Notes under the pieces: model-generated
Told to the model about the DNA's origin: nothing
Databases searched by the model: none
The model's input: the letters and a program-made list of their open reading frames with translations, nothing else
Position numbers and translations under genes: made by a program
Assembly (NCBI GenBank): GCA_947500415.1
Contig: CANMRT010000003.1
Location: 614,008 to 678,007, forward strand
Direction of reading: 5' to 3'
DNA length: 64,000 nt
Origin: an uncultured Roseicyclus sp.
GTDB lineage: Bacteria; Pseudomonadota; Alphaproteobacteria; Rhodobacterales; Rhodobacteraceae
Part shown: positions 42,449 through 53,548 of the stretch, in pieces
Numbering within the stretch: the first letter of the stretch is position 1
How the letters are laid out: the number at the start of each line of letters is the position of its first letter

Positions 42449-43066
42449 ATGTTTCCAGCGCTCCCCCTTCGCGCCCGCCTGACGGCCTTTCTGATCGCCC
42501 TCATCTCGGCGGCGTCACTGGTAGCGATCTTCAGCTACAATATGCAGATCGAGCGCTATGGGTCCGAGGGCGCGACGCTTTGGGCCATGGCCCGGTTCTT
42601 TACGATTCTAACCCATTGCCTGATCGTACTGACATTTCTCGCCGCGTCCTTCCGGCGCGACGGCGTGGGCGCGCCATGGATTGCAGCCCTGACCCTTGCG
42701 ATAGTCTTGGTCGGCGCGGTCTACCATGCACTGTTGCGAGGCATCACCGAATTCGTCGGTCTGGGGCTTTGGGCCGATTGGGGTCTGCACACCATTGTGC
42801 CGGTCGCCACGCTGGTCTGGTGGTTCGCCTTCGCACCCAAACGGCGACTGTCCTATGGCGATTTGCCCATGTTCATCATGTGGCCCTGCGTCTACGTGGC
42901 CTATGCTTTGGGCCGGGGCGCGACTGACGGCATCTACCCCTATCCATTTATGAATGTGGGCGACATCGGGGCGGCAGCCGTTGCCACAAACCTTGTAGGC
43001 CTCGTGATCACGTTGCTGATTGGCGGAGTGATCTTCGTCATGATCGGGCGCTTCGCAGACCGCTAA
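42449..43066 (+). CDS. Pr6Pr family membrane protein
   Basis: About 205 residues from ATG 42449 (ATG 42419 also possible). Six predicted helices; the C-terminal [19 protein letters not shown] and YPYPFMNV stretches match the FAR-17a/AIG1-like Pr6Pr family. Function unknown. Its stop overlaps the DUF1491 stop on the opposite strand by 4 nt. Confidence 0.85.
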   Translation: MFPALPLRARLTAFLIALISAASLVAIFSYNMQIERYGSEGATLWAMARFFTILTHCLIVLTFLAASFRRDGVGAPWIAALTLAIVLVGAVYHALLRGITEFVGLGLWADWGLHTIVPVATLVWWFAFAPKRRLSYGDLPMFIMWPCVYVAYALGRGATDGIYPYPFMNVGDIGAAAVATNLVGLVITLLIGGVIFVMIGRFADR

Positions 43067-43398
43067 TCCAACCCCGGCGCATCCAAAAGATGCCGCCCAT
43101 CACGATCCTCAACCTCAATCACCCAAAGGTCCGGGTCGAATTTTCTTTGGCGGGCCACGGCGGCATCCACATCTGCTTCCGCCCCCTCGGACAGCACCAT
43201 CCACTTGCGCGCACCGGTCACCGGATCAAAACTCCGCTGATGCAGCGCCGCCGTGCCGTCCAACGGTGATTGCTTCACCAGGATTGCCCCCGCCGTCCCA
43301 TCGCCCCGCGCCACAACAAACGCCTGAATGTCCTCCGTTCGCAGACGCGCCAGATAGGCCGCGACCCAGAATTCCGCCGTCAGGCGCGGGCCGCTCAT
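43063..43398 (-). CDS. DUF1491 family protein
   Basis: 111 residues from ATG 43398, overlapping the era stop by 4 nt (ATGA). The ending DPDLWVIEVEDRDGRHLLD is the DUF1491 signature. Small cytoplasmic protein restricted mainly to alphaproteobacteria; conserved next to era in many of them. Function unknown. Confidence 0.9.
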   Translation of the reverse strand: MSGPRLTAEFWVAAYLARLRTEDIQAFVVARGDGTAGAILVKQSPLDGTAALHQRSFDPVTGARKWMVLSEGAEADVDAAVARQRKFDPDLWVIEVEDRDGRHLLDAPGLD

Positions 43399-44303
43399 GC
43401 GTTCCCGTCTTTGAAATCCAAGCCCATCTCGGAATAGCGCTCGGATTCTTCCAGCCAATTTGGCCGCACCTTCACCTGCAAGAACAGATGAACCGGGTGG
43501 CCCGCAAACTCTGCAATCTCTTCGCGCGCGGCCTTCGAGACGGCCTTGATCGTCTCGCCGCCCTTGCCAAGGATGATCCCTTTGTGCCCATCGCGCGCCA
43601 CATAGATGATCTGCTCGATCCGGGCCGAGCCGTCCTTCTTGCTCTCCCAGCTCTCCGTCTCGACGGTCAGCTGATAGGGAAGTTCCTGATGCAGGCGCAG
43701 CGTCAGCTTTTCGCGCGTCATCTCAGCCGCGATCATCCGCATTGGCAGATCGGCGATCTGATCCTCAGGATAGAGCCACGGGCCTTCCGGCACCGTCTCA
43801 GACAACCATTTGCGCAAGTCTTCGACGCCGTATCCCTTCTCGGCAGAGATCAGATAGGTCTGCGTGAAATCAAACGCCGCGTTCAAGTCTTCCGTCAGCT
43901 TCAAGAGAACTGGCGCTTCCACACGGTCGATCTTGTTGATGGCCAGTGCCACCTTCCGCCCGTCCGTCCGATCTCGCAACCCATCCAAAATGGCCTGCAC
44001 ACCTTCGGTCAGCCCCCGGTGCGCCTCGATCAACAGAACCACAACATCCGCGTCAGCCGCCCCCGTCCAGGCCGCCGCCACCATGGCGCGATCCAACCTT
44101 CTGCGCGGACGGAAAAGGCCCGGCGTATCGACGAAGATCAGCTGGCTGTCGCCCTCCATCGCCACACCCCGAATGCGCGCGCGCGTCGTCTGCACCTTAT
44201 GCGTCACGATGGAAACCTTGGCCCCCACCATGCGGTTCAGCAGGGTGGATTTACCGGCGTTGGGCTCTCCGATCAGGGCAATGAAACCGGCACGGGTGGG
44301 CAT
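43395..44303 (-). CDS. era: GTPase Era
   Basis: 302 residues from ATG 44303, chosen because AAGGA is six nt upstream; an ATG two codons earlier is adjacent to it. G1 GEPNAGKS (12-19), DTPG, NKID, and a C-terminal KH domain with GHKGIILGKGGETIK. Binds 16S rRNA during 30S maturation. Lies downstream of rnc and overlaps DUF1491. Confidence 0.97.
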   Translation of the reverse strand: MPTRAGFIALIGEPNAGKSTLLNRMVGAKVSIVTHKVQTTRARIRGVAMEGDSQLIFVDTPGLFRPRRRLDRAMVAAAWTGAADADVVVLLIEAHRGLTEGVQAILDGLRDRTDGRKVALAINKIDRVEAPVLLKLTEDLNAAFDFTQTYLISAEKGYGVEDLRKWLSETVPEGPWLYPEDQIADLPMRMIAAEMTREKLTLRLHQELPYQLTVETESWESKKDGSARIEQIIYVARDGHKGIILGKGGETIKAVSKAAREEIAEFAGHPVHLFLQVKVRPNWLEESERYSEMGLDFKDGNA

Positions 44304-44371
44304 GGGCATTCCTTGAAGCATTGGGTTTGAGGGGCGGCATAGCTCGAAACGCGCAGGGACGTAAGGGGGCG

Positions 44372-45049
44372 TCAGCCCAATCGCCCCAACAGATCCTTCG
44401 CCGCCGCCTGCTCGGCCTGACGCTTCGCCTTGGCCTCTGCCTCGGCGCTGGCCCCATCGGCAAGTTCCACGCGGATACGAAACACCGGCGCATGATCCGG
44501 CCCGGACCTGGCGATCTCCTGATATACAGGCGGCCCCATCCCGCGTGCCTGCGCCCACTCCTGCAATGCGGTCTTGGCATCGCGGGCGTCTTCCTCAACC
44601 GTGGTGATCCGATCGCCCCACAGCCGCAAAATCAACGCCTTGGCCTCCGCAAACCCCGCATCCAGATAGACCGCGGCGATCACCGCCTCCATCGCGTCGC
44701 CCAACAGCGCCATGCGCCGCCGTCCACCCGCCGTCATCTCGGATTTTCCCAACCGCATCGCCGCGCCCAGATCAATCTGGCGGGCCACGTCAGCGCAGGT
44801 CTCCTTGCGCACCAATGCGTTGAAACGGGGGGCCAACTGCCCCTCTTTCGCGTCCCGGTCCGCGGCCAGCACCGCCTCCGACATCACAAGGCCAAGCACC
44901 CGGTCGCCCAGAAACTCCAACCTCTGATTGTCAGGCCGTGTGGGCGACGACAGGGAAGAATGGGTCAGCGCCCGTTGCAGCAGCGCTGGATCGGCGAACT
45001 CATATCCTAGCCGATCCATGAACGCCGTCAGGTCACGCCCCGGCCTCAC
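44372..45049 (-). CDS. rnc: Ribonuclease III
   Basis: 225 residues with a GTG start overlapping the lepB stop (GTGA). Catalytic domain motif [12 protein letters not shown] (Glu/Asp metal ligands) and [14 protein letters not shown], then a double-stranded RNA-binding domain (about 153-222). Cleaves pre-rRNA and structured mRNA, potentially including the rplL-rpoB hairpin in this window. Confidence 0.97.
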   Translation of the reverse strand: MRPGRDLTAFMDRLGYEFADPALLQRALTHSSLSSPTRPDNQRLEFLGDRVLGLVMSEAVLAADRDAKEGQLAPRFNALVRKETCADVARQIDLGAAMRLGKSEMTAGGRRRMALLGDAMEAVIAAVYLDAGFAEAKALILRLWGDRITTVEEDARDAKTALQEWAQARGMGPPVYQEIARSGPDHAPVFRIRVELADGASAEAEAKAKRQAEQAAAKDLLGRLG

Positions 45050-45828
45050 TCGATCTCGCGGAAGAAGCGGTCGGACCGCCAGGTCCAGAAATACACCATG
45101 CGCCGCCCTGCGGACGAGAAGATCACCCGATCCGCCCGGCCCAGAAGGTTCTCAAACGGCACAAACCCAACACCACCAATGGACTGCGGGAACCGCGAGT
45201 CGATGGAATTGTCGCGGTTGTCACCCATCACAAAGTAATGGCCCTCAGGCACCACAAACTCAGGCGTGTTGTCCCCGCGAGAGCCATCTTCGATGTTCAG
45301 GATGGAATGCGTCACACCGCCTGGCAGCTCTTCGGTCGCCCGTTCTTTGGAGCAGATTGCGCCCTCACCCACCGGCTGATTGTCCTGACAGCGCGGTCTG
45401 TGCCCTTGCGGCCCTTGCGGTTCAACGACCTCCTCAAACGGCGTATCAGGTGTGATCTGCACGGGCTCTCCGTTCAGATGCAGCAAGCCGTCGATCATCT
45501 GCACCCGGTCACCCGGCAATCCGACCACGCGCTTGATGAAATCCGTACCGTTCGTTGGGTGGCGGAACACCACCACATCGCCACGCTCCGGCTCCGCCCC
45601 AAAAATGCGCCCCTCAAACGGGCACATCGAAAATGGGCAGGAGTGTTGCGAGTAGCCATACGCCATCTTGTTGACGAAAAGGAAATCGCCAATCAGCAGC
45701 GTGTCCTTCATCGACCCTGACGGGATCCAAAACGGCTGGAAAAACAGGGTGCGGAAGACGCCTGCAATCAACAGCGCCCAGAAAACGGTCTTCACCGTCT
45801 CCATGATCCCGCCTTCGGATTTCGCCAT
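45046..45828 (-). CDS. lepB: Signal peptidase I
   Basis: 260 residues. One N-terminal transmembrane helix (about 13-31), then catalytic Ser39 in [10 protein letters not shown] and Lys99 in [11 protein letters not shown], and box [12 protein letters not shown]. Removes Sec signal peptides at the periplasmic face, acting on the many exported proteins encoded nearby. Overlaps rnc. Confidence 0.98.
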   Translation of the reverse strand: MAKSEGGIMETVKTVFWALLIAGVFRTLFFQPFWIPSGSMKDTLLIGDFLFVNKMAYGYSQHSCPFSMCPFEGRIFGAEPERGDVVVFRHPTNGTDFIKRVVGLPGDRVQMIDGLLHLNGEPVQITPDTPFEEVVEPQGPQGHRPRCQDNQPVGEGAICSKERATEELPGGVTHSILNIEDGSRGDNTPEFVVPEGHYFVMGDNRDNSIDSRFPQSIGGVGFVPFENLLGRADRVIFSSAGRRMVYFWTWRSDRFFREIE

Positions 45829-46057
45829 TGCCTGGCACTCCTGCCGTAAGATTTCGTTCCGGGGGTTCTCACCCGCGCCATGCCCCTAGTCAAGCGAGGC
45901 TGTGGTACTTTCGTGTCAGGACGCGCCGCACCGCGCCTTCATCTTGGCAAATATAACTAAATCCCCACCGCGCAATACGCTCCAGCCGCTGCGCTGAAGC
46001 GCTCCACGGGACGGCGGGAGGGGCGGATGTGCACCGGCACAAGCGTCTCTCCGTCCC

Positions 46058-46510
46058 TCAGGACATCCGCCGCTTCGAAACAGAGCCAATTTCAGGTCGC
46101 AATTCTTCCTGCTCAGCGGGCAGCGCCTCGATCACCACCATCGCCTGCGCCCAAGGATGATCGTCGGTGAGCGTCACGTGGATCACGGCCACATGGCCCT
46201 CAGGCGTCATCTGCTCCAGCCGCTCTTTTGCCCAACCCGTCACTTCCATCACCGGTTGACCGGTCCGCAGATTGCGCACCGACATGTCCTTCCACGCGAT
46301 GCCCATCCGCAAACCTGTTCCCAACGCCTTGGAGCACGCCTCTTTCGCGGCCCACCGCTTGGCAAAAACCGCCTCGGGCTTTGTGTTGCGTTCAGCGCGG
46401 GCCTGCTCCCGCTCGGTGAACACGCGGTTGCGGAACCGGTCGCCAAAACGCTCCAGCGCGCGCTCGATCCGTTCGATATTGGCCAGGTCCGTGCCGATCC
46501 CCAGGATCAT
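46058..46510 (-). CDS. acpS: Holo-[acyl-carrier-protein] synthase
   Basis: 150 residues from ATG 46510, overlapping the stop of the LysE-type gene by 4 nt. [16 protein letters not shown] (Mg-binding Asp) and [18 protein letters not shown] are the phosphopantetheinyl-transferase signatures. Slightly longer than E. coli AcpS, with a charged C-terminal tail. Activates acyl carrier protein. 229 nt separate it from lepB. Confidence 0.95.
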   Translation of the reverse strand: MILGIGTDLANIERIERALERFGDRFRNRVFTEREQARAERNTKPEAVFAKRWAAKEACSKALGTGLRMGIAWKDMSVRNLRTGQPVMEVTGWAKERLEQMTPEGHVAVIHVTLTDDHPWAQAMVVIEALPAEQEELRPEIGSVSKRRMS

Positions 46511-47118
46511 GCGGCACCGCGCCAGGTCAGCAGCCGCAGACCCGCAAAAGCAAACAGTGCCGCGGTCACGCCCTCGATCCACCGCCGGAACCGGGCATAA
46601 CCCGCCTGCATAGTGGCCAGCGAAAACACCATCGCGTAGGCCGCATAGATCAAGACACCCGCAAGCGCACAGACACCGACAATGCCCCAACTTGCCTGTG
46701 CGCAGCCCGCCCCCAAGGCCAGCGCTGCGATCCACGCCAGTGCCGCTTTCGGATTGCCGAGGTTCAGGATCAGGCCCCGCCGGAATGAACGCGTGGCCGA
46801 TAGGACCTCAGCCTCAATCGAGGCTCCAGGCCGCAGCGCGGCCCGCCCGCTCAGCCAAGCGAGGTAAAGCAAGTAGCCCCCGCCGATGATCTTGAAGGCT
46901 GTCAGGAAAATCGGGCTCTGCGCCACGAGCGCCCCGAACCCAAATCCAACCGCAACGCCCCAGGCCGCGAGCCCAATGGCAAGACCAGTGCCCATGGCCA
47001 ATCCCGCACGGCGCCCCGAGGCCATGGACGTCCCCGCAACAGCCAATGTGGCAGGTCCGGGCGTTCCAGCAGCCACCACAAAGGCCAAGACCGCCGTTAT
47101 CAGCGCGCCGTCGATCAT
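46507..47118 (-). CDS. LysE family translocator
   Basis: 203 residues, six predicted helices. The N-terminal [11 protein letters not shown] and [11 protein letters not shown] motifs are those of LysE/RhtB amino-acid or metabolite exporters. Substrate unknown. Inserted between pdxJ and acpS with the preceding exported-protein gene, joined by ATGA overlaps on both sides. Confidence 0.92.
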   Translation of the reverse strand: MIDGALITAVLAFVVAAGTPGPATLAVAGTSMASGRRAGLAMGTGLAIGLAAWGVAVGFGFGALVAQSPIFLTAFKIIGGGYLLYLAWLSGRAALRPGASIEAEVLSATRSFRRGLILNLGNPKAALAWIAALALGAGCAQASWGIVGVCALAGVLIYAAYAMVFSLATMQAGYARFRRWIEGVTAALFAFAGLRLLTWRGAA

Positions 47119-47555
47119 CGCAGCGTGACGGTCCCGGCGGCCTGATTGACCGCGAAAGTAACAGGTCGCGTGCCACTGCCGTCGGCAAATGCGATGGGCA
47201 CGGAAATGATTAGCCCCTGCGCCGGATCATATACTGCAGTCGCCTGCGAAACGAAGGCCTGCCCAAAGTACCGCGTCACGCCAGAGCTGTAGATTGCCGT
47301 GCAACGCCGGAACGGCCCGCCCGCGTCGGAGGGCACCGGATGCAACACACCCAAGGCCGCACCGCTTGCCAGGTTCGGGTCAACGAAAATCTCGAAAATA
47401 CGGATCGCCCCGTTGGCGAACGTCTGCGTGCTCTCTTCCCAAGGCTCGGTGATCGTGGCGGGCGTAAATTCTGGCCCGCAGTCGCCGACAACAAACGCTC
47501 CCGCAGGGGCGGCAAACGCACAAACGGCAGCGAAGGCAGCAAGATATCTCTTCAT
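47115..47555 (-). CDS. Small exported protein of unknown function
   Basis: 146 residues with a signal peptide (about 1-20, APAGA). The mature chain is beta-rich with two cysteines (one in GDCGPEF, one in RRCTAIY), likely disulfide-bonded. GGAG upstream of ATG 47555. Overlaps the LysE-type gene by 4 nt. No family recognised. Confidence 0.8.
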   Translation of the reverse strand: MKRYLAAFAAVCAFAAPAGAFVVGDCGPEFTPATITEPWEESTQTFANGAIRIFEIFVDPNLASGAALGVLHPVPSDAGGPFRRCTAIYSSGVTRYFGQAFVSQATAVYDPAQGLIISVPIAFADGSGTRPVTFAVNQAAGTVTLR

Positions 47556-47624
47556 GGAAACTCCAAAGGCATCAGTTTTAGAATGCCCAAACCCTCTCGC
47601 ATCACGCCCGGGCGTGCAACCGCC

Positions 47625-48365
47625 TCAGGCCCTTGCCGCATCCATTCTCGCACGCATCCCCGCAATCGCCGCATCCAGCCCCACGAAAAACGCCTCACCC
47701 ATAAGGAAATGCCCGATATTCAGCTCTCGAACTTCGGGAAGGGCCGCAATCGGCGCGACCGTATCATAGTTCAGCCCATGGCCCACGTGCACCTCTAGCC
47801 CCAAGTCATGCCCCAGCTTCACGCCTTCCACGATCCGGGCAAGTTCCGCGTCCCTTGCGGCAACATCACCTTCACTATCGAAGTCGGTGTAAGCACCCGA
47901 GTGGATCTCGATCACCGGCGCGCCGATCCTGGCCGCCGCTTCGATCTGCGCTGGGTCCGCCGCAATAAACAGCGATACCCGAATACCGGCATCCGCCAGC
48001 GGCCCAATGAAATGGCCCAAGCGGTTCTGATCGCCTGCCACTTCCAGCCCACCTTCGGTCGTCCGTTCTTCGCGTTTCTCCGGCACGATGCAGGCCGCGT
48101 GTGGCATATGGCTCAGCGCAATCGCCTGCATCTCATCGGTCGCCGCCATCTCAAAGTTCAGCGGGATCGACGTCGCCTCCATGATCGCACCGATATCCGC
48201 GTCCCGAATATGGCGCCGATCCTCTCGCAGATGCGCCGTGATCCCGTCGGCCCCGGCCTGCTCGGCCAGCATGGCTGCGCGCACCGGATCAGGCGTTGCG
48301 CCACCCCTTGCATTCCGCAAGGTGGCCACGTGGTCGATATTCACACCCAGCCGCAGCTTCTCCAT
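47625..48365 (-). CDS. pdxJ: Pyridoxine 5'-phosphate synthase
   Basis: 246 residues from ATG 48365 (GAGGTG six nt upstream; an in-frame GTG three codons earlier overlaps that site). [32 protein letters not shown] and [15 protein letters not shown] motifs ([11 protein letters not shown] here) identify the TIM-barrel enzyme. Condenses 3-amino-2-oxopropyl phosphate with deoxyxylulose phosphate in vitamin B6 synthesis. Confidence 0.98.
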   Translation of the reverse strand: MEKLRLGVNIDHVATLRNARGGATPDPVRAAMLAEQAGADGITAHLREDRRHIRDADIGAIMEATSIPLNFEMAATDEMQAIALSHMPHAACIVPEKREERTTEGGLEVAGDQNRLGHFIGPLADAGIRVSLFIAADPAQIEAAARIGAPVIEIHSGAYTDFDSEGDVAARDAELARIVEGVKLGHDLGLEVHVGHGLNYDTVAPIAALPEVRELNIGHFLMGEAFFVGLDAAIAGMRARMDAARA

Positions 48366-48399
48366 CTCAATCACCTCGTGCCAAAAACCTATTGGCGGA

Positions 48400-49032
48400 T
48401 CACTCCGCCGCTTCCGCCTGTTGGCGCAGCTTTTCCATCTTCTTGCGCAGGCGCGACGCCCGGCGGTTCTGATACGCGCGGATCACCGGCACGCTCAGGT
48501 AATAACAAACGATCCCGCAGATGATGCCGGGAATGATCCCACCCACGGTCCACGGCCACACAACCGTATCCCAGAAGATATGCAGCTCCCGCCACGAGGC
48601 GACATCATCGGTGAAGATCGCCATGAAGTTGTGCCACAAATCCCCCGCCGCATTGCCAAACCGCGCGAACATGGAATCGTTGATCTCGCCATGCATCCGC
48701 GTGCCCAGCATGAAATGCCCAAGCTGAAGCGACGTGAACGCAATGGGCACGTAAGTCAGCGGATTTCCGATGAACGTGGCCAGAAGCGAGGCGATGATCG
48801 ACCCCCGCATCATCCGCGCCAAAAAAGCGGCCAACACGAAATGCAGCCCGAAGTATGGGGTGAAGACCACAAAGGCCCCCGCCATGATCCCGCGCGCAAT
48901 CTGCTCAGGCGTGCCGGGCAGGCGCCGCATCCGGTGCTTCACGTATTGCGCCGCACGCACCCACCCACCCCGGGGCCAAAGCGCCTCGAGGATCACACGA
49001 TACCAGGGTCTGTAGTCTCGGCGTCTGAACAC
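48400..49032 (-). CDS. DUF2062 domain membrane protein
   Basis: 210 residues with a GTG start preceded by GGAAGG. DUF2062 core with [20 protein letters not shown] (split), [11 protein letters not shown] and three to four hydrophobic segments; the C-terminus is a basic coiled stretch. Conserved between rsh and pdxJ in Rhodobacteraceae. Function unknown. Confidence 0.92.
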   Translation of the reverse strand: MFRRRDYRPWYRVILEALWPRGGWVRAAQYVKHRMRRLPGTPEQIARGIMAGAFVVFTPYFGLHFVLAAFLARMMRGSIIASLLATFIGNPLTYVPIAFTSLQLGHFMLGTRMHGEINDSMFARFGNAAGDLWHNFMAIFTDDVASWRELHIFWDTVVWPWTVGGIIPGIICGIVCYYLSVPVIRAYQNRRASRLRKKMEKLRQQAEAAE

Positions 49033-49081
49033 GCGCCGGCCCTTCCTTCAACATCCTGCCTTTGTGACAGATATGGACCTC

Positions 49082-51250
49082 TTAGGGCCTCCGGTCCAGA
49101 TCACGGAACCGTTCCAACGTCGCAACATCGCCTTCAGCTTCCGCTGCGATCATCACCGCATGTAAATGTTCGGCGTCGCGCACGTCCACATCAATGAGAA
49201 GACGGAAGAAATCCGGCTTGCGATCCACGAAATGCAGGTCCGAGATATTTGCGTTCTGTTCCCCGATCAGTGTGCAGATCCGCCCCAGCACACCGTTCTC
49301 GTTCGAGATCGTCACATCCAGCGTCACATTATGGATGGCAGCGTGGCGGCCTTCGGTCCAATGCAGATCAATCCAGCGGTCCGGCTGATCGTCAAACGCG
49401 GCCAGCGCAGCACAGTCAATCGAATGCACCAAGGGCCCTTTGCCGGGATAGGCGATCCCGATGATCCGCTCACCCGGCACGGCCTGACAGCATTGCGCCC
49501 TTTGCGTGCGCGCCCCGGGCGGCAGGCCGATCACGGCGCGGGTTTCTTCGATCACCGCCTCGTCGCCCTTGTGTGCCAGCTCCGGGTAAAGCTCCCGCAC
49601 CACATCGCGCGCGCTCAATTCGGCTGAGCCGATGCGCGCCAGCACCTCATCCGCATCCTTCAGCGCCAGAGCCTTCGCCGCCGTCGCCAGCGCCTTGTCC
49701 GTGGCCTTCTTGCCGAATTGCTCAAACGCCACACGCGCAAGCTCGCGACCCAGCTTGATGTAACGGTCGCGGTCCACTTCGCGCAGAGACCGCCGGATCG
49801 CAGCCTTCGCCCGGCCCGTCGTGGCAATATCAATCCAAGTTGCCTGCGGCGTCTGCCCCTCGGCCGTGATAATATCCACCGATTGCCCGTTCTTAAGCCG
49901 CGTCCACAGCGGTACGCGAATACCGTCTACCTTGGCACCAACGCAAGAATGCCCAATCCGCGTGTGGATAGAATAGGCGAAATCGATCGGCGTGGCCCCG
50001 CGCGGCAGCTTCACAACATCACCCTTGGGCGTGAAGCAGAACACTTGGTCGGAATACATCTCCAACTTCACGTGTTCGAGGAATTCGTCGTGATCTTCGG
50101 CGTTCTCGAACCGCTCCGTCAGGCTTTCCAACCACTTGGCCGGATCAACCGCAAAGGGGTTTTCTGCCCGCACGCCATCGCGGTAGGCCCAATGCGCGGC
50201 AACGCCCGCCTCGGCCACCTCATGCATTTGCCGCGTGCGAATTTGCACCTCAACCCGTTTCCCATCGCGCCCCGACACCGTTGTGTGGATCGAGCGATAG
50301 CCGTTCGACTTCGGCTGGCTGATGTAATCCTTGAATCGCCCCGGCACCGATTTCCACCGCTGATGGATCGCGCCAAGGATGCGGTAGCAATCGTCCTCGG
50401 TCTCGGTGATGACACGGAAACCATAGATGTCGGACAACCGGCTGAAGGCCAGCTTCTTGTCCTGCATCTTGCGCCAGATCGAATAGGGCTTTTTCGCCCG
50501 GCCAAAAACCTGCGCCTTGATGCCGTGCTTGTCCAACACAGCCTCAATATCGTCAGTGATCTTGGGGATCACATCGCCGGTTTCGCGCTGCAACATGATG
50601 AAGCGGCGCAGGATGGAGCTTCGCGCCTCGGCGTTCATCACCCGGAATGAGAGGTCTTCAAGCTCCTCCCGCATCCAATGCATACCCATCCGCCCGGCCA
50701 GCGGCGCGAAGATATCCATTGTCTCCTGCGCCTTCTGACGCTGCTTTTCGGGGCGCATGTGCCGGATCGTGCGCATGTTGTGCAGCCGGTCCGCCAGCTT
50801 CACCAGGATCACGCGTAAATCCTTGGACATCGCCATGAAGAGCTTGCGGAAATTCTCCGCCTGTTTGCTTTCGCGGCTGCTGAGCTGCAGGTTCGTCAGC
50901 TTCGTGACGCCATCAACCAGCCCCGCAACCTCATCGCCAAACCGCTCCGACACTTCGGTGTAGGTCGACCGCGTGTCTTCAATCGTGTCGTGCAGAAGCG
51001 CTGTGATGATCGTCGCATCATCCAACTGCTGTTCCGTCAGAATCGCGGCCACGGCAACGGGATGCGTGAAATAGGGCTCGCCGGAATGCCGGGTCTGACC
51101 CGAATGCATCTCGCGCCCATACTCAAAGGCGCTGCGGATCAGCGCCTCATTGGTATCTGGATTGTAGTTCTGAACGAGGCTGAGCAGATCGTCGGCGTCG
51201 ATAGCATCAACGGCACCGTCACTATGATCGAGCGCAGCCTCAGCCGTCAC
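49082..51250 (-). CDS. rsh: Bifunctional (p)ppGpp synthetase/hydrolase
   Basis: 722 residues. HD hydrolase domain (about 45-190, with [10 protein letters not shown]), synthetase domain (about 235-350, with [12 protein letters not shown]), TGS domain (about 390-455, [21 protein letters not shown] split) and C-terminal ACT domain (about 640-720). The single long RSH of alphaproteobacteria, making and degrading the stringent-response alarmone. GTG start overlaps the rpoZ stop. Confidence 0.97.
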   Translation of the reverse strand: MTAEAALDHSDGAVDAIDADDLLSLVQNYNPDTNEALIRSAFEYGREMHSGQTRHSGEPYFTHPVAVAAILTEQQLDDATIITALLHDTIEDTRSTYTEVSERFGDEVAGLVDGVTKLTNLQLSSRESKQAENFRKLFMAMSKDLRVILVKLADRLHNMRTIRHMRPEKQRQKAQETMDIFAPLAGRMGMHWMREELEDLSFRVMNAEARSSILRRFIMLQRETGDVIPKITDDIEAVLDKHGIKAQVFGRAKKPYSIWRKMQDKKLAFSRLSDIYGFRVITETEDDCYRILGAIHQRWKSVPGRFKDYISQPKSNGYRSIHTTVSGRDGKRVEVQIRTRQMHEVAEAGVAAHWAYRDGVRAENPFAVDPAKWLESLTERFENAEDHDEFLEHVKLEMYSDQVFCFTPKGDVVKLPRGATPIDFAYSIHTRIGHSCVGAKVDGIRVPLWTRLKNGQSVDIITAEGQTPQATWIDIATTGRAKAAIRRSLREVDRDRYIKLGRELARVAFEQFGKKATDKALATAAKALALKDADEVLARIGSAELSARDVVRELYPELAHKGDEAVIEETRAVIGLPPGARTQRAQCCQAVPGERIIGIAYPGKGPLVHSIDCAALAAFDDQPDRWIDLHWTEGRHAAIHNVTLDVTISNENGVLGRICTLIGEQNANISDLHFVDRKPDFFRLLIDVDVRDAEHLHAVMIAAEAEGDVATLERFRDLDRRP

Positions 51251-51600
51251 TTCTGGCCCTGTGCTTCCATAAGCGCGCGCAGCATCTGCTCTTCGCTCAT
51301 GTCATCCTGGGCCGGACGGTCCTGTTCAACACCCTGCAAAAGCGCCATGGCGTCTTCTTCGGGCTCGTCCACTTCGATCTGGGTCTGGTGGCTTTCGATC
51401 AGACGCTCGCGCAGATCGTCCGCGCCCTGCGTCTCATCTGCGATTTCGCGCAGCGCGACGACCGGGTTCTTGTCATTGTCGCGATCAATGGTCAGCGGAT
51501 CACCAGCGGAAATCTCGCGCGCGCGGTGCGACGCAAGCATCACCAGTTCGAACCGGTTCGGGACCTTATCAACGCAATCTTCAACCGTGACGCGGGCCAT
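51247..51600 (-). CDS. rpoZ: RNA polymerase subunit omega
   Basis: 117 residues. [20 protein letters not shown] is the omega N-terminus and the ALREIA core follows; the acidic C-terminal tail is typical for the group. Omega is the binding site for ppGpp in many proteobacteria, so its coupling to rsh by a GTGA overlap makes functional sense. Confidence 0.98.
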   Translation of the reverse strand: MARVTVEDCVDKVPNRFELVMLASHRAREISAGDPLTIDRDNDKNPVVALREIADETQGADDLRERLIESHQTQIEVDEPEEDAMALLQGVEQDRPAQDDMSEEQMLRALMEAQGQK

Positions 51601-51681
51601 GGAGCACTCCAGACAAGTAAAAAGTGGATCAGAGTGGGCTACATAAGCACCAATCCCCTTATTGACAACCGGATTCGGCGC

Positions 51682-52302
51682 TCAATTCATAGGCCGGATT
51701 GTTTCCAATTCCTCTGGGCTTAGCGCATCCAGCATCTCGCGCACCGATAGGCCTGTCGCCGGATCGGCCCAATCCGGCGCCACATCGGCCAAAGGCACCA
51801 GAACAAAGCCTCGCTCAGCGAGCCTTGGATGAGGCAAAATCAACTGATCCGGCACCACCTTCGCGGCCTCCTCCGTTGATAGTTTTGCCCATTCCGCGCG
51901 TGTCTCCGGATCCGGCAGAATGGCATCGCCGAACCCGATCAAGTCCAGGTCCATCACCCGCGCCTCCCACCGATTGGCCCTCGTGCGCCCGAACGCTTCC
52001 TCGATCCCATGCAGCGCGCCCAAAAGCTCCGCTGCGGATCCGGCCCACTCCACCCGCATCGCGGCGTTCACAAAGTCCGGACCCGAGCCTTCCGGAAACG
52101 CGGGTGTGCGGAACAATCGGCTGCGCAAAACGCCACCCTCAACCAGGGCCTCAAGTCGATCCATGGCCTGCGGAACGCTCAGTTCCGGCGGAACATCGCC
52201 CGCGGGCAGGTTCGCACCAAGCGCAATCAGGCCGGTCGTAGCGTCACCTGCATACGTCTGCTGTTGCACACGCATCTGTGAGTGGTCATATTCGTCGGAC
52301 AT
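51682..52302 (-). CDS. folK: 2-amino-4-hydroxy-6-hydroxymethyldihydropteridine diphosphokinase
   Basis: 206 residues from ATG 52302 (GGAGGCACGGG upstream). LIALGANLP near the start, FVNAAMRVE, and the signature RWEARVMDLDLIGFGD with LPHPRLAERGFVLVPL. Folate-biosynthesis pyrophosphokinase. An N-terminal extension of about 25 residues precedes the usual start. Confidence 0.95.
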   Translation of the reverse strand: MSDEYDHSQMRVQQQTYAGDATTGLIALGANLPAGDVPPELSVPQAMDRLEALVEGGVLRSRLFRTPAFPEGSGPDFVNAAMRVEWAGSAAELLGALHGIEEAFGRTRANRWEARVMDLDLIGFGDAILPDPETRAEWAKLSTEEAAKVVPDQLILPHPRLAERGFVLVPLADVAPDWADPATGLSVREMLDALSPEELETIRPMN

Positions 52303-52386
52303 CCCGTGCCTCCGGCTTCCGGCTTCACTCCCCGGACATTTCACGCTGGCGGTGCATTACACTCACTCACGGGTTTTGGACATATT

Positions 52387-52962
52387 ATGTTTTATCGTGA
52401 CGAACGTCTGGCGCTGTTTATCGACGGCTCCAACCTCTACGCCGCTGCAAAAGCGCTTGGCTTTGATATCGACTACAAGCTTCTGCGGCAGGAATTCATG
52501 CAGCGGGGCAAGCTTTTGCGGGCCTACTACTACACCGCCCTGCTGGAGAATGACGATTATTCGCCTATTCGCCCGCTGGTCGATTGGCTCCACTACAACG
52601 GCTTCACCATGGTCACGAAACCGGCCAAGGAATTCACCGACAGCCAAGGTCGCCGCAAGGTGAAGGGCAACATGGATATCGAGCTGACGGTCGATGCCCT
52701 TGAGACGGCTGATCACGTCGATCACATCGTCCTGTTCTCAGGCGATGGCGATTTCCGGCCCCTCGTGGCCGCGCTCCAGCGTAAGGGCTGCCGGGTCTCT
52801 GTGGTCTCCACGATCCGCTCGCAACCACCGATGATTGCTGACGACCTGCGCCGCCAAGCCGACAACTTCATCGAGCTGGAAGAGCTCAAAGACGTCGTCG
52901 GTCGCCCCCCGCGTGAGCCGCGGATGGACGAGCGTGTTCCGATGGACATCGAAGCGGACTGA
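52387..52962 (+). CDS. NYN domain protein, LabA/DUF88-like
   Basis: 191 residues from ATG 52387. PIN-like nuclease fold of the NYN type: FIDGSNLYAAAK (first Asp), KGNMDIELTVDAL (second acidic site) and LFSGDGDFRPLV (third). These acidic residues form the metal site of an RNase. Divergent from folK and followed by a terminator. RNA target unknown. Confidence 0.93.
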   Translation: MFYRDERLALFIDGSNLYAAAKALGFDIDYKLLRQEFMQRGKLLRAYYYTALLENDDYSPIRPLVDWLHYNGFTMVTKPAKEFTDSQGRRKVKGNMDIELTVDALETADHVDHIVLFSGDGDFRPLVAALQRKGCRVSVVSTIRSQPPMIADDLRRQADNFIELEELKDVVGRPPREPRMDERVPMDIEAD

Positions 52963-52972
52963 CCAACGCAGC

Positions 52973-53008
52973 AAAAGGCCCCGCCAAACCGGACGGGGCC
53001 TTCTTTTG
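52973..53008 (+). terminator. Intrinsic terminator after the NYN gene
   Basis: 9-bp AAGGCCCCG/CGGGGCCTT stem (52975-52983 with 52994-53002) followed by CTTTTG. Confidence 0.88.
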
Positions 53009-53020
53009 TCCACAAGGTAC

Positions 53021-53548
53021 TCAGGCCATCGCGGCCCGTGCGCCGGCGGCTTTCTTGGACGCATCTGCCTTTACCTTGCGCTCGTGGGGGCGCCCGGTCT
53101 CCACGTAGTGCCTGAACTCCTCCAGGCTCTCGCGCAGGACCTTGCGGAACTGCAGCTTCATCATCCAGCCCATCAGCAAGCTGAACGGAAAGGCGATGTC
53201 GGCTTCCAGAACCATTCGCACCTCGGTCCGGTCTGACCCTTTCGGGACGAGCTCCCACGTATTGACCAGCGACCGCACGAAACCGGGCATCTTCTCGCCC
53301 GTCGCCGAATAGGCGATGCGGCGGGCGATTGGATCATAGGCTTCAATCGTTTCGGTGAATGGCCCAAGTGAGGTTTCGCAGACACGGCCCGCCACCGGTG
53401 CCGCTGCCACTTTGGGCTGTCCGGCACGTGCGCGGGAGACATAGACAGAACTTGCCCAATCTCCGGCGCGCTCATATCCCGGCCCCAAAACCTCCCACAC
53501 GTCGGCGACAGGCTTGTTGATCAACGTCGTGTTGGCCAGCCGCATCAC
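53021..53548 (-). CDS. SRPBCC family protein
   Basis: 175 residues from GTG 53548 (GTGA overlap with the tautomerase stop) or ATG 53545. START/Bet v1-like fold: N-terminal INKPVADVWEVLGPGYERAGDW, beta sheet, then a long C-terminal helix (KLQFRKVLRESLEEFRHYVE) and a basic tail (about 155-175). Binds a hydrophobic ligand in related proteins; ligand unknown. Co-transcribed with the tautomerase. Confidence 0.85.
   Translation of the reverse strand: MMRLANTTLINKPVADVWEVLGPGYERAGDWASSVYVSRARAGQPKVAAAPVAGRVCETSLGPFTETIEAYDPIARRIAYSATGEKMPGFVRSLVNTWELVPKGSDRTEVRMVLEADIAFPFSLLMGWMMKLQFRKVLRESLEEFRHYVETGRPHERKVKADASKKAAGARAAMA

Noticed and set aside
44304..44558. A longer start for era within the rnc gene
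   Set aside because: The extension is antisense-free but out of frame with any Era homologue and overlaps rnc; AAGGA supports 44303.
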